A stretch of DNA of 32,317 nucleotides, taken from contig DASVQQ010000019.1 of the NCBI GenBank assembly GCA_036389035.1, forward strand, positions 1 through 32,317, read 5' to 3'. Position 1 is the stretch's first letter, and every line of letters begins with the position of its first letter. The notes below the pieces were generated by a model. It ran no database searches. It worked only from the letters and a program-made list of their open reading frames with translations, and was not told the DNA's origin. Shown piece after piece: positions 1 to 13,020 of the stretch. The position numbers and the translations under genes were made by a program. Origin of the DNA: Jatrophihabitans sp. Its GTDB lineage: Bacteria; Actinomycetota; Actinomycetes; Mycobacteriales; Jatrophihabitantaceae.

Positions 1-793
<793 letters not shown>

Positions 794-980
794 TGTTTTA
801 TGACTTGGCCGCTTTAGCGGCATTGTCGACACAGAAAAGCTACCGAAGTAGCCATTTGATAGCTGACCAATCCGAGCTAGCTTGCTCGTATCAATCAAAG
901 AAATTCGTACATGAGCACCAACCGAAGCCGGTGATCACGGACGAGGTAATGCTTTTTATGGCACTAACTTTCGGCACACT

Positions 981-996
981 GTTGAGTTCTCAAGGA
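981..996 (-). promoter_or_regulatory. rrn leader conserved motif (boxA-like antitermination/processing element)
   Basis: On the minus strand the leader reads TCCTTGAGAACTCAAC and continues with AGTGTGCCGAAAG. The core TTGAGAACTCAA is characteristic of actinobacterial pre-16S leaders, where boxA-type antitermination and RNA processing signals lie. It is about 190 nt upstream of the 16S 5' end and downstream of all three proposed promoters. Nearer the 16S gene are small hairpins, including GCTAC-TTCG-GTAGC at 839-852 and a GCCGCT/AGCGGC stem near 810-823. These are likely part of the processing region. Confidence 0.75.
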
Positions 997-1048
997 GCGG
1001 ACGCACACCTTCGGGAACCTCTCGGCTCACTCTGGGGCAACCTATGTA

Positions 1049-1077
1049 ACGCTAGTCGGTCCGTTTCGCTGAGTCAA
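1049..1077 (-). promoter_or_regulatory. rrn promoter, gene-proximal
   Basis: Minus-strand -35 TTGACT (1072-1077) and -10 TAGCGT (1049-1054) are separated by exactly 17 bp. Transcription would start near 1042, giving a leader of about 250 nt before the 16S gene. The element lies in the first copy of a duplicated segment. The hexamers are close to the actinobacterial housekeeping sigma consensus (TTGAC-17-TANNNT). Confidence 0.75.
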
Positions 1078-1254
1078 ACTGACTCGCTCGGCCCGTGCCT
1101 GACCAGTGTAGCTCGATCCGAAGACCTGCTAGATCCGTGGATCCGCTACCTGGCGGCGTCTCATGCTAATCGGTCCGTTTCGCAGAGTCAAAGTGATCTG
1201 CTCGGCCCGCACCAACCAGTGTAGCTCTCGATCCGAGGATCCTGCCACCTGGCG
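1051..1254. repeat. Imperfect tandem duplication carrying two rrn promoters
   Basis: Copy one (about 1051-1155) and copy two (about 1165-1254) share GGTCCGTTTCGC, GAGTCAAA, CTCGGCCCG, CCAGTGTAGCT, CGATCCG and ACCTGGCGG in the same order. They differ by point changes and a roughly 11-bp indel. The period is about 114 bp. Each copy carries a full promoter, so the duplication doubles the promoter. It fills part of the 606-bp gap between tyrS and the 16S gene, in which no protein gene is credible. Confidence 0.8.
1163..1191 (-). promoter_or_regulatory. rrn promoter, middle
   Basis: Minus-strand -35 TTGACT (1186-1191) and -10 TAGCAT (1163-1168) with a 17-bp spacer. The spacer is nearly identical to that of the proximal promoter (both contain GCGAAACGGACCGA). 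It lies 114 bp upstream of the proximal promoter, in the second copy of the duplicated segment. Confidence 0.75.
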
Positions 1255-1304
1255 GCCCGCCCGGCCGGCCCCCGCATTCGGGCTCCGTTCGCCGTGCAGA
1301 CGAA

Positions 1305-1333
1305 ACAGTAGCTGGCCCTCCTGCGCAGGTCAA
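1305..1333 (-). promoter_or_regulatory. rrn promoter, distal
   Basis: Minus-strand -35 TTGACC (1328-1333) and -10 TACTGT (1305-1310), again with a 17-bp spacer. It starts about 67 bp past the tyrS stop codon and is not part of the duplication that carries the other two. It is weaker by consensus but has the same geometry. Confidence 0.6.
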
Positions 1334-1399
1334 ATCCTGGCTTGGGAGTGCTGACAGGCCTGATCCGTTCTGCAGATTACAACCAGACCCTGCCTTGAT

Positions 1400-2662
1400 T
1401 CAGTCCCGCTCAGCAGTGATCCGGACCACCTTCCGCTTGCCGACGGCTAACAGCCGGCCGGCCAGTTCGGCGGCCGGGAGCTCGTAGCCGCCCCGGCTCA
1501 CCGGCACGCCGTCCACCTTGACCGCTCCGGCGTCGATCAGCCGCCGGGCAGCCGAGCTGCTCTCGGCCAGGCCCGCGGCGGTCAGCAGCGCCGGCAGGTG
1601 CACCTGCTCCGACAGCCGGGTGCTGAAGACCGGGGCGTCGGTGGGCAGCTGATGGTCGCGAAAGATGGAGTTGAACCGCTCCTCGGCGGCAGCCGCGGAC
1701 TGCGCGTCGTGGTAGAGCGTGACGATCTCGCGGGCCACCCGGCGCTTGGCCTGGTTGGCCCGCGCTCCTCCCGCGGCGACCTCGGCGGCCAGCTCACGCA
1801 CCTCGGACGGGTGCAGCATGGTGCACAAGCTCGCGTACAGCTCCACGACCGGATCCGGGATCCGCATCAGCTTGCCGAACTGCTCCGTGGCGGGCTCGGC
1901 GATCGCGATGAAGTTGTTGAGCGACTTGCCCATCTTCTCCACGCCGTCGATCCCGACCAGCAACGGCACCGTCAGCACCGCCTGCGGAGGCTGGCCCGCC
2001 GCCTTCTGCAACACCCGGCCCACCAGGTTGTTGAAGGTCTGGTCGGTCCCGCCGAGCTCGATGTCGGCGCGTATCTCGACCGAGTCGATTCCCTGCAGCA
2101 ACGGGTAGAAGAACTCCGAGAGGGTGATCGGGGTGTTGGCGGCGAACCGCTTGGCGAAGTCGTCGCGTTCCAGCAACTGGGCCACGGTCAGCTGGCGGGT
2201 GTAGCCCAGCAGCTGCGCCAGGCCCATCGAGCCCAACCAGTCGGCGTTGTCGCAGATCTCGGTGCGGGCCGGGTCCAGGACCTTCATCACCTGGTCGAAG
2301 TAGCCCTGGGAGTTGGCGATCACCTGCTCGGCACTCTGCGCCGACCGGGTGGCCGTCTTGCCGGACGGATCGCCCACCTGGCCGGTGAAACCGCCGACCA
2401 CCAGCACGGCCAGGTGCCCGTAGTCCTGGAACTGGCGCAGCTTGCGCAGCACCACCGCGTGCCCCAGGGTGAGGTCCTTGCCGCTGGGGTCGATACCGAG
2501 CTTCACCCGCAGCGGCCGGCGCTCCTGGGCGGCGGCCAGCAATCGCTCGGCCAGGCCGTTCGCGGGCAGGATCTGCGCCGCGCCGGCGGCGAGCACCTCA
2601 TGGGCCGCGCGCAGTTCAGGCGGCAACGAGTCGATCAGCGACTCCTCGGATTCGGTGCTCAC
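1400..2662 (-). CDS. tyrS: Tyrosyl-tRNA synthetase
   Basis: This enzyme attaches tyrosine to tRNA-Tyr in the cytoplasm. The 420-aa product has the class I architecture. A Rossmann catalytic domain contains GIDPSGKDLTLGHAV, with the HIGH-like signature at residues 65-68 (TLGH). The KMSKS loop appears as KMGKS (243-247). A C-terminal S4 RNA-binding domain occupies about 355-418. Length and signatures fit the TyrZ-like type 2 enzymes. The GTG start at 2662 overlaps the TGA of the upstream glycosylase gene by 4 nt (GTGA), so translation is probably coupled. It is the last gene of the arginine transcription unit and is followed by the rrn promoter region. First His of HIGH replaced by Thr, and Ser of KMSKS by Gly, are mild departures; I expect it to be active. 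Confidence 0.95.
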   Translation of the reverse strand: MSTESEESLIDSLPPELRAAHEVLAAGAAQILPANGLAERLLAAAQERRPLRVKLGIDPSGKDLTLGHAVVLRKLRQFQDYGHLAVLVVGGFTGQVGDPSGKTATRSAQSAEQVIANSQGYFDQVMKVLDPARTEICDNADWLGSMGLAQLLGYTRQLTVAQLLERDDFAKRFAANTPITLSEFFYPLLQGIDSVEIRADIELGGTDQTFNNLVGRVLQKAAGQPPQAVLTVPLLVGIDGVEKMGKSLNNFIAIAEPATEQFGKLMRIPDPVVELYASLCTMLHPSEVRELAAEVAAGGARANQAKRRVAREIVTLYHDAQSAAAAEERFNSIFRDHQLPTDAPVFSTRLSEQVHLPALLTAAGLAESSSAARRLIDAGAVKVDGVPVSRGGYELPAAELAGRLLAVGKRKVVRITAERD

Positions 2663-3294
2663 GATGGTCCAGTCTGCCGGGTGCCGGCAATCCGTTTCCT
2701 ACCGCCCGGACGGTAGGCCGACACGCTGGGCTCCTCCGGCAACCAGAACCGCCACGGGTGCTCGGCGGCGGCTGCCACCCCGACCCGCGGACCGGTGCGG
2801 TAGTCAGCCGGCGGCCCGAGGCCGGTGAGCCGGACCGGCGAGCGGGGGTCCAGCAGGTCCAGGCCGGTGCATTCGCCGCTCAGCCCGAGTACCCGGGCCA
2901 GCCGGGCCGGTCCGCTGGCCAGCTTTCCCGCGCCCAGGCGCGCCGCGGTCGCCGTCCGGGCCTGCGCGACCGGTTCGCCGTCGAGGATCTCCGCCGCCCG
3001 GAACAGCACCGCCGCCGCGGTGCCGGGCTGCCCGCAGGTCACGTTGGCGCACCAGTGCATGCCGTAGACGAAGTAGCAGTACAGCCGGCCGGCCTCGCCG
3101 AACATCACCGCGTTGCGCTTGGTCTGGCCCCGGTAGGCGTGCGACGCGGCGTCGAGCGAGCCTTCATAGGCCTCGACCTCGGTGATCCGCACCAGCACCT
3201 CGGCGCCGGCGATCCTGCTGAGCAGAGTCGCGCCCAGCAGCGCCGGCGCCACCTGCAGCGCCGGCCGGGCCAGCAGCTCGCGATCGATGCTCAC
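2659..3294 (-). CDS. 3-methyladenine DNA glycosylase (AAG/MPG family)
   Basis: Proteins of this family remove alkylated and deaminated purines from DNA to start base excision repair. The 211-aa product has the expected length and conserved blocks: LARPALQVAPALLGATLL near the N-terminus, ITEVEAYEG with the acidic active-site region, ASHAYRG, KRNAVMFGEAGRLYCYFVYG and MHWCANV. The chosen start is GTG at 3294 (MSIDREL), because an in-frame open stretch reading further upstream overlaps argH and matches nothing. The gene begins 23 nt after the argH stop and its stop overlaps the tyrS start. A repair enzyme between argH and tyrS looks like a passenger co-transcribed with the operon. Confidence 0.93.
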   Translation of the reverse strand: MSIDRELLARPALQVAPALLGATLLSRIAGAEVLVRITEVEAYEGSLDAASHAYRGQTKRNAVMFGEAGRLYCYFVYGMHWCANVTCGQPGTAAAVLFRAAEILDGEPVAQARTATAARLGAGKLASGPARLARVLGLSGECTGLDLLDPRSPVRLTGLGPPADYRTGPRVGVAAAAEHPWRFWLPEEPSVSAYRPGGRKRIAGTRQTGPS

Positions 3295-3317
3295 ACCGGA
3301 CAGTGTGCCAACCGGCG

Positions 3318-5950
<2,633 letters not shown>

Positions 5951-5992
5951 TCAATGTCTCCCTTTACAGATTCTTGTCAGTTGGCAGGTGTG

Positions 5993-6529
5993 TCAGGTGG
6001 AAGTGGACAGTTCGAGCAGGTGGGCGGCCAGCGCGGGGCCGCCGGCGGGGTCGCGGCTGATCACCACGATGGTGTCATCGCCGGCGATGGTGCCCAGCAC
6101 CTCGGGAAGCCCCGCCCGGTCCACCGCGCTGGCTAGGAAGTTCGAGGCGCCCGGCGGGGTCCGCAACACCACCAGGTTGCCACTGGCCTCTGCCGAGACC
6201 AGCAGGTCACCGAGCAACCGGGCCAGCCGCTGCGGCGGCGCGTCGTGCACCAGCCGAGCCGCCAGCGGCGCGCCGTCCTGTGGCACCACGTACACCGGCT
6301 GGCCGCCGTCCGGGGTGCGAAGCTTCACCGCTCCGAGCTCGTCGAGGTCCCGGCTCAGGGTCGCCTGGGTGACCGGCACCCCGGCGTCGGCCAGCAGCGC
6401 CGCGAGCTCACTCTGCGAACGCACCGGCTGCTCGGACAGCAGGGTCAGGATCCGGGCATGCCGCGCCGCCCGGCTGGGCAGGTCGTGCTGGCCGGCAGCT
6501 GCCCGCTCCTGCCGTGCGGTGCGTGCCAT
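5993..6529 (-). CDS. argR: Arginine repressor
   Basis: ArgR is the arginine-dependent hexameric regulator of arginine biosynthesis. The 178-aa protein has an N-terminal winged-helix DNA-binding domain (about 20-85), including [20 protein letters not shown] and the recognition helix [15 protein letters not shown]-terminal oligomerisation and arginine-binding domain carries [17 protein letters not shown], whose GDD contributes the arginine-binding acidic residues. The ATG immediately follows the argF stop (TAGATG). The likely targets are the two palindromes at the argC start, which makes the operon autoregulated. Confidence 0.96.
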   Translation of the reverse strand: MARTARQERAAAGQHDLPSRAARHARILTLLSEQPVRSQSELAALLADAGVPVTQATLSRDLDELGAVKLRTPDGGQPVYVVPQDGAPLAARLVHDAPPQRLARLLGDLLVSAEASGNLVVLRTPPGASNFLASAVDRAGLPEVLGTIAGDDTIVVISRDPAGGPALAAHLLELSTST

Positions 6530-8678
<2,149 letters not shown>

Positions 8679-8682
<4 letters not shown>

Positions 8683-9632
8683 GAGTTCCTCCGGTTCGCG
8701 ACGGCGTCCGGGCCCGGGTCTGGCAGCACCATGGTTCCAATCCCCTCGGTGGTGAAGATCTCCAACAACAACGCGTGCGGGGCCCGGCCGTCCATGACGG
8801 TCGCCGACGGCACGCCGGCCTGGACCGCCCGCAGGCAGGCTTCCATCTTCGGCACCATCCCGGCGGCCAGGCCGGGCAACAGGGCCGCCAGCTGGCTTGC
8901 CGTGATCTCGGTGATGACCTCGCTGCTGCGCGGCCAGTCCGAGTACAGCCCGGCCACGTCGGTGAGCACGATCAGCTTCTCAGCGCCCAGCGCCGCCGCC
9001 AGCGAGGCTGCCGCGGTGTCGGCGTTGACGTTGTAGGACAACCCGTCCGCGCCCCGGGCCACGCCGGCGATCACCGGGATCCGGCCGGCGTCCAGCAGCG
9101 CGGTCACCGCACTGGGATCGACCGCCACCACGTCACCGACCTGGCCGATGTCCACCGGCGCCCCGTCGACCAGGGCCGGCCGCCGCTCGGCCCGGAGCAT
9201 GCCGGCGTCCTCGCCGGACAGCCCGACGGCGAACGCGCCGTGGTCATTGATCAGGTTCACGATGTCACCGTTGACCTGCCCGACCAGCACCATGCGCACT
9301 ACCCGCATCGCCTCGGGCGTGGTGACCCGCAGGCCGCCCCGGAACTCGCTCGGGATGCCGAGGCGCAGCAGGTGCTCGGTGATCTGCGGCCCGCCACCGT
9401 GCACGACCACCGGCCGCACGCCCGCGTAGCGCAGGAACATCACGTCCTCGGCGAAGCTGCGCTGCAGCTCCGGCGCGATCATCGCGTTACCGCCGTACTT
9501 GATCACCACGACCTTGCCCGAGAAGCGCTGCAGCCAGGGCAGCGCGTCGATCAGGGTGGCGGCCTGCTGGGCGGCCACCTGCGCCGAGACCACCGGCTTG
9601 GACGGCTTGTTCGGCTGGGCCGGCCGGCTCAT
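8679..9632 (-). CDS. argB: N-acetylglutamate kinase
   Basis: ArgB phosphorylates N-acetylglutamate, usually the arginine-inhibited control step. The 317-aa product has the amino-acid-kinase fold signatures: [10 protein letters not shown] (42-51, with the catalytic lysine at K45) and VVHGGGPQI (76-84). [15 protein letters not shown] and [12 protein letters not shown] lie in the ATP-binding half. The ATG at 9632 gives a normal N-terminus and overlaps the argJ stop by 4 nt. Longer in-frame starts inside argJ are rejected. Confidence 0.97.
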
Positions 9633-10780
9633 GAGGAGTACGCCGAATTCTCTTCGACGTAGGTGTGCGAGAGGTCGTTGGTGTAGATGGTGGCGGTGGC
9701 GGCCCCGGCGTGCAGCGCCACGTCGATCCGGACCTGGCGTCCGGTCAGGTCGACCAGCTCCCGGCTCTCGCCGGCCGCGCCGCCGCGACAGACTTCGACG
9801 CCGTTGATCGAGACGTCGAGCTGGTCGGCCTCGAACACCGCGGTGGTGGTGCCGATCGCCGCCAGCACCCGTCCCCAGTTCGGGTCGTTGCCGAACAGCG
9901 CGCACTTGAGCAGGTTGTTGCGGGCGATCGCGCGGCCGACCTGCACCGCGTCGTCCTCGTCGGCCGCGCCGGACACCACGATCTCGACCTCTTTGGTGGC
10001 GCCTTCGGCGTCGGCGAGCAGCCGCGCGGCAAGTTCGGCGCACACCGCGTGCACCGCCTGCGCCAGCTCGGCCTGCGACGGCGCCACCCCGGAGGCGCCA
10101 CTTGCCATCAGCACCACCGTGTCGTTGGTGGACATGCAGCCGTCGGCGTCCAGCCGGTCGAAGGTGCTCGAGACCGCGGTCCGCAGGGCGGCGTCGGCCA
10201 TCGGCGCGTCCACCGCCGCGTCGGTGGTCAGGACGCAGAGCATGGTGGCCAGGCTCGGCGCCAGCATTCCGGCACCCTTGGCCATCCCGCCGACCGTCCA
10301 GCCGTCGGGGTGCCGGACGATCGCGGTCTTGGCCACCGAGTCGGTGGTGCGGATCGCCTCGGCCGCGTCCAGGCCGCCGTCAGCGCCCAGGGCGGTGACC
10401 GCCTGGTCGATGCCGGGCAGCAGCTTGTCCATCGGCAACCGCTCGCCGATCAGGCCGGTCGAGCAGATCAGCACGTCGGCGGCGCCCGCGTCGATCAGCT
10501 TCGCGACCCGCTCGGCGCTGGCATGGGTGTCGGCGAAGCCGGCCGGGCCGGTGCAGGCGTTCGCGCCGCCGGAATTGACCAGCACCGCCCGGGCGATGCC
10601 GTCGCCGACCACCTGCGCCGACCAGAGCACCGGCGCGGCCTTGACCCGGTTGGCGGTGAACACCGCCGCGGCGGCCTGCAGCGGACCGTCGTTGATCACC
10701 AGCGCCAGGTCCGGGCCCTTGGTCTTGAGGCCGGCGGCGATCCCGGCCGCCCGGAAGCCTCCGGCGGCGGTGACGCTCAC
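9629..10780 (-). CDS. argJ: Bifunctional glutamate N-acetyltransferase/ornithine acetyltransferase
   Basis: ArgJ moves the acetyl group from N-acetylornithine to glutamate and, in bifunctional forms, also uses acetyl-CoA. It allows the cyclic pathway without ArgE. The 383-aa precursor has [11 protein letters not shown] (68-78), TGLIGE (108-113) and the self-cleavage site [14 protein letters not shown], expected to cut between A178 and T179 so that T179 becomes the nucleophile of the beta chain. The GTG start at 10780 overlaps the argC stop (GTGA). No argE or argA is seen here, which fits the cyclic route. Mono- versus bifunctionality cannot be told from sequence. Confidence 0.97.
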   Translation of the reverse strand: MSVTAAGGFRAAGIAAGLKTKGPDLALVINDGPLQAAAAVFTANRVKAAPVLWSAQVVGDGIARAVLVNSGGANACTGPAGFADTHASAERVAKLIDAGAADVLICSTGLIGERLPMDKLLPGIDQAVTALGADGGLDAAEAIRTTDSVAKTAIVRHPDGWTVGGMAKGAGMLAPSLATMLCVLTTDAAVDAPMADAALRTAVSSTFDRLDADGCMSTNDTVVLMASGASGVAPSQAELAQAVHAVCAELAARLLADAEGATKEVEIVVSGAADEDDAVQVGRAIARNNLLKCALFGNDPNWGRVLAAIGTTTAVFEADQLDVSINGVEVCRGGAAGESRELVDLTGRQVRIDVALHAGAATATIYTNDLSHTYVEENSAYSS

Positions 10781-11793
10781 GGAGCGACCCCGTTGGCGGA
10801 CAGGCCGGCGGTCTCGTCCAGGCCGAGCATCAGGTTCGCGTTCTGGATCGCCTGGCCGGCCGCGCCCTTGCCGAGGTTGTCCAGGGCGCTGGTGAGGATC
10901 ACCCGCCCGGAGTTGAGGTCCACCGCGGCCTGCAGCTGCACCGAGTTCGACCCCAGGGTAGCCGCGGTGTGCGGCTGCCGCCCGTCAGGCAGCAGGTGCA
11001 CGAACGGCTCGTCGGCATAGGCCTCGGCCAGCACCTCGCGCACCTGTTCGACCCGCAGCCCGGACGAGCTGGGCCGGGCGGTCACGGTGGCCAGGATGCC
11101 ACGGGCCATCGGCGCCAGCACCGGCGTCATCGACAGGGTGCGGGCGCCGGTGGCCTGCAGGATCTCGGGGACGTGCTGGTGCGCGCCGACCTTGTAGGCC
11201 GACAGGTCCGCCATCACCTCGCTGCCCAGCAGCGCGATCTTGGCCGAGCGGCCGGCCCCGGAGGTGCCCGAGGCGGCCACCACCACGACATCCTCGGCCT
11301 CCACCACGCCGGCCGCGATCAGCGGCGCCAGCCCGGTGATGACCGAGACCGCGTAGCAGCCGGTGTTGGCCACCCGGTCACTGGCGGCGATCACCGCCCG
11401 CCGTCCGGGCAGTTCGGGCAGGCCGTAGGTCCAGGTTCCGGCGTGCGGGCCGCCGTAGTACCGCTGCCAGGCGTCGGCGTCGGCCAGCCGGAAGTCGGCG
11501 CCCAGGTCGAGCACCTTGGACCGGTCCGGCAGCTGGGCGACCAGGGCCGCCGAGGCGCCGTGCGGCAACGCCAGAAAGATCAGGTCCGCGCCGGCCAGCA
11601 CGTCGGCCGAGGTGTCGCTGAACACCAGGTCGCGGTAGCTGATCAGGTGCGGGTGGGTGTCGGTGGCCGGCTGGCCGGCCTGGGAGTGAGCGGTGGCCGC
11701 GACCACGTCGAGGTCCGGATGGCCAGCCAGCAGCCGGAGCAGCTCGCCGCCGGCGTAGCCACTGGCACCGGCGACGGCGACGGAGATACCCAT
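10777..11793 (-). CDS. argC: N-acetyl-gamma-glutamyl-phosphate reductase
   Basis: ArgC reduces N-acetylglutamyl phosphate to the semialdehyde with NADPH. The product (338 aa) opens with the nucleotide-binding motif VAVAGASGYAGGELLRLL. It contains NTGCYAVSVITGLAPL with the catalytic cysteine (C146 from this start) and HQHVPEI with a conserved histidine. I prefer the ATG at 11793 (MGISVAVAG). It has no Shine-Dalgarno sequence, but a -10-like CATAAT ends 7 nt before it, so the message is probably leaderless. An ATG three codons upstream (11802) is the alternative. It is the first gene of the arginine operon. Confidence 0.95.
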   Translation of the reverse strand: MGISVAVAGASGYAGGELLRLLAGHPDLDVVAATAHSQAGQPATDTHPHLISYRDLVFSDTSADVLAGADLIFLALPHGASAALVAQLPDRSKVLDLGADFRLADADAWQRYYGGPHAGTWTYGLPELPGRRAVIAASDRVANTGCYAVSVITGLAPLIAAGVVEAEDVVVVAASGTSGAGRSAKIALLGSEVMADLSAYKVGAHQHVPEILQATGARTLSMTPVLAPMARGILATVTARPSSSGLRVEQVREVLAEAYADEPFVHLLPDGRQPHTAATLGSNSVQLQAAVDLNSGRVILTSALDNLGKGAAGQAIQNANLMLGLDETAGLSANGVAP

Positions 11794-11830
11794 GCGAAAC
11801 ATTATGCATGTTCACGCAAATAAATGCGAT
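11792..11830 (-). promoter_or_regulatory. Two ARG-box-like operators over the argC promoter/start
   Basis: Two AT-rich imperfect palindromes lie side by side. One has the ends CATGC...GCATG (11791-11810, centre 11800.5). The other is CGCATTTATTTGCG (11815-11828, centre 11821.5). Their centres are exactly 21 bp apart, the spacing of paired 18-bp ArgR boxes with a 3-bp gap. The first covers the proposed -10 (CATAAT, minus strand) and the argC start codon, so ArgR bound there would block transcription. This is inferred from sequence and the nearby argR gene. Confidence 0.7.
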
Positions 11831-11881
11831 GCCGGGTTAGCGGCTCACAATGATGGGTCGGAAATCAGGTCGTGCGGTCGC

Positions 11882-12889
11882 TCACTTCTTGCTGTGCTTC
11901 TTGGCGTACAGCCGCTTGCCCTTCAGGTTCTTCTTGTCCTCGGTGCGCATCTCGTCCTCGCTGCTGTAGTCATCCTCGCGCTGCGGGGACATCACGTCAT
12001 AGATCGCGCCGTCCTCGGTGTCCATGTCAGCGCGGTCGGCGTCGCCGTTGAACACGTCGTAGAACCCGCCGACCTGCTTGCGACCCGCATCGGCGCTCTC
12101 GATGAACTTGAAGGTCTCCAGGAAGTCGTCGAAGGTCTTCGTGCCGGCCGCGATCAGCCGCAGGTTGGCGCGGTAGATCTTGGCCGCGCCCTGCTTGCGC
12201 CACTCCTCGGCGAGGTACACGGTGACCGTCATCATGGCCGCGGCACGCAGCTCGAGCTGTGTTTCCAGCGCCGACTCGTCGAAGTCGAGCAGGGCCTGGG
12301 CGATGTCGCTGTCGGACTCGCCGCCGCTGCGCAGGCCCTCCACGTAGCTCTGGTAGGTGTCACCGAGCTTGCTCTTGCCCCAGTTCTTGGCATTGGAGCC
12401 CAGCTTCGGCGCGCCCCGTTTGTACACGGCGCTGATCGGGCCGCCGAAGGCGTCGACCGACACCCCCTGGCTGGTCTTGGTGAAGTCCTTGTACTGCTGG
12501 AAGTTGGTGTGGTGAAACGGGTTGGTCGAGGCGTCCAGAAGGTCGGCCGGGGTGTCGATGACCCACCGATCCTGGGAGTCTCGATTCCAGGCCTCGAGCA
12601 ACCCCTTGCGCAGGTCCTTGTCGTTGGTGACCTCGTTGACGTAGTTGGTGACCGTCTGCATGCTGACGGTGATGTCGATGGTGTTGGCCTTGGCGTAGCT
12701 GACGGCGTCGGCCCTCTGCCGTCGGATCACCTGGGCGCCGCCGGCGGAGACCGCCAGGCCGGTCAGCGCCACCGTACGCGGCCGGGGCTGCTCGGTGGTG
12801 GGCTGCTCGGTCGTGGGCTCGGCGTGGTCGCGGCACTCGCCGCGCACCTGCTGCCCGGCCCGGTCACGGGAGGCGTGCGAATGAGTCAC
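11882..12889 (-). CDS. Uncharacterised protein between pheT and argC
   Basis: I do not recognise this 335-aa protein. The preferred start is GTG at 12889 (MTHSHASRDR), which has GGAG 8 nt upstream; an ATG 14 codons earlier has no comparable site. The N-terminus is hydrophilic and low in complexity, with a duplicated TTEQP. A short hydrophobic stretch follows (TVALTGLAVSAGGA), too weak for a sure membrane segment. The middle and C-terminal half look helical, including ETQLELRAAAMMTVTVYLAEE and IYRANLRLIAAGTKTFDDFL. It ends in an acidic patch and a lysine-rich tail (KKNLKGKRLYAKKHSKK). No cysteine-based or other clear catalytic motif is seen. It is a single gene, 88 bp from argC and 131 bp from pheT. 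In several actinobacteria I know pheT is followed directly by argC, so this looks inserted. Confidence 0.75.
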   Translation of the reverse strand: MTHSHASRDRAGQQVRGECRDHAEPTTEQPTTEQPRPRTVALTGLAVSAGGAQVIRRQRADAVSYAKANTIDITVSMQTVTNYVNEVTNDKDLRKGLLEAWNRDSQDRWVIDTPADLLDASTNPFHHTNFQQYKDFTKTSQGVSVDAFGGPISAVYKRGAPKLGSNAKNWGKSKLGDTYQSYVEGLRSGGESDSDIAQALLDFDESALETQLELRAAAMMTVTVYLAEEWRKQGAAKIYRANLRLIAAGTKTFDDFLETFKFIESADAGRKQVGGFYDVFNGDADRADMDTEDGAIYDVMSPQREDDYSSEDEMRTEDKKNLKGKRLYAKKHSKK

Positions 12890-13020
12890 AGCGGCGTCTC
12901 CGATCAGAGATGGGCACGCAAAAACTAACACCGGGCGTATCTCCTGGGCAATCTCCGCCGCTCTGGCGAGGCCTTCGACGTTTCAGATCCGCCCCGCCAG
13001 GCAGCCTGCACCCTGAGCTT

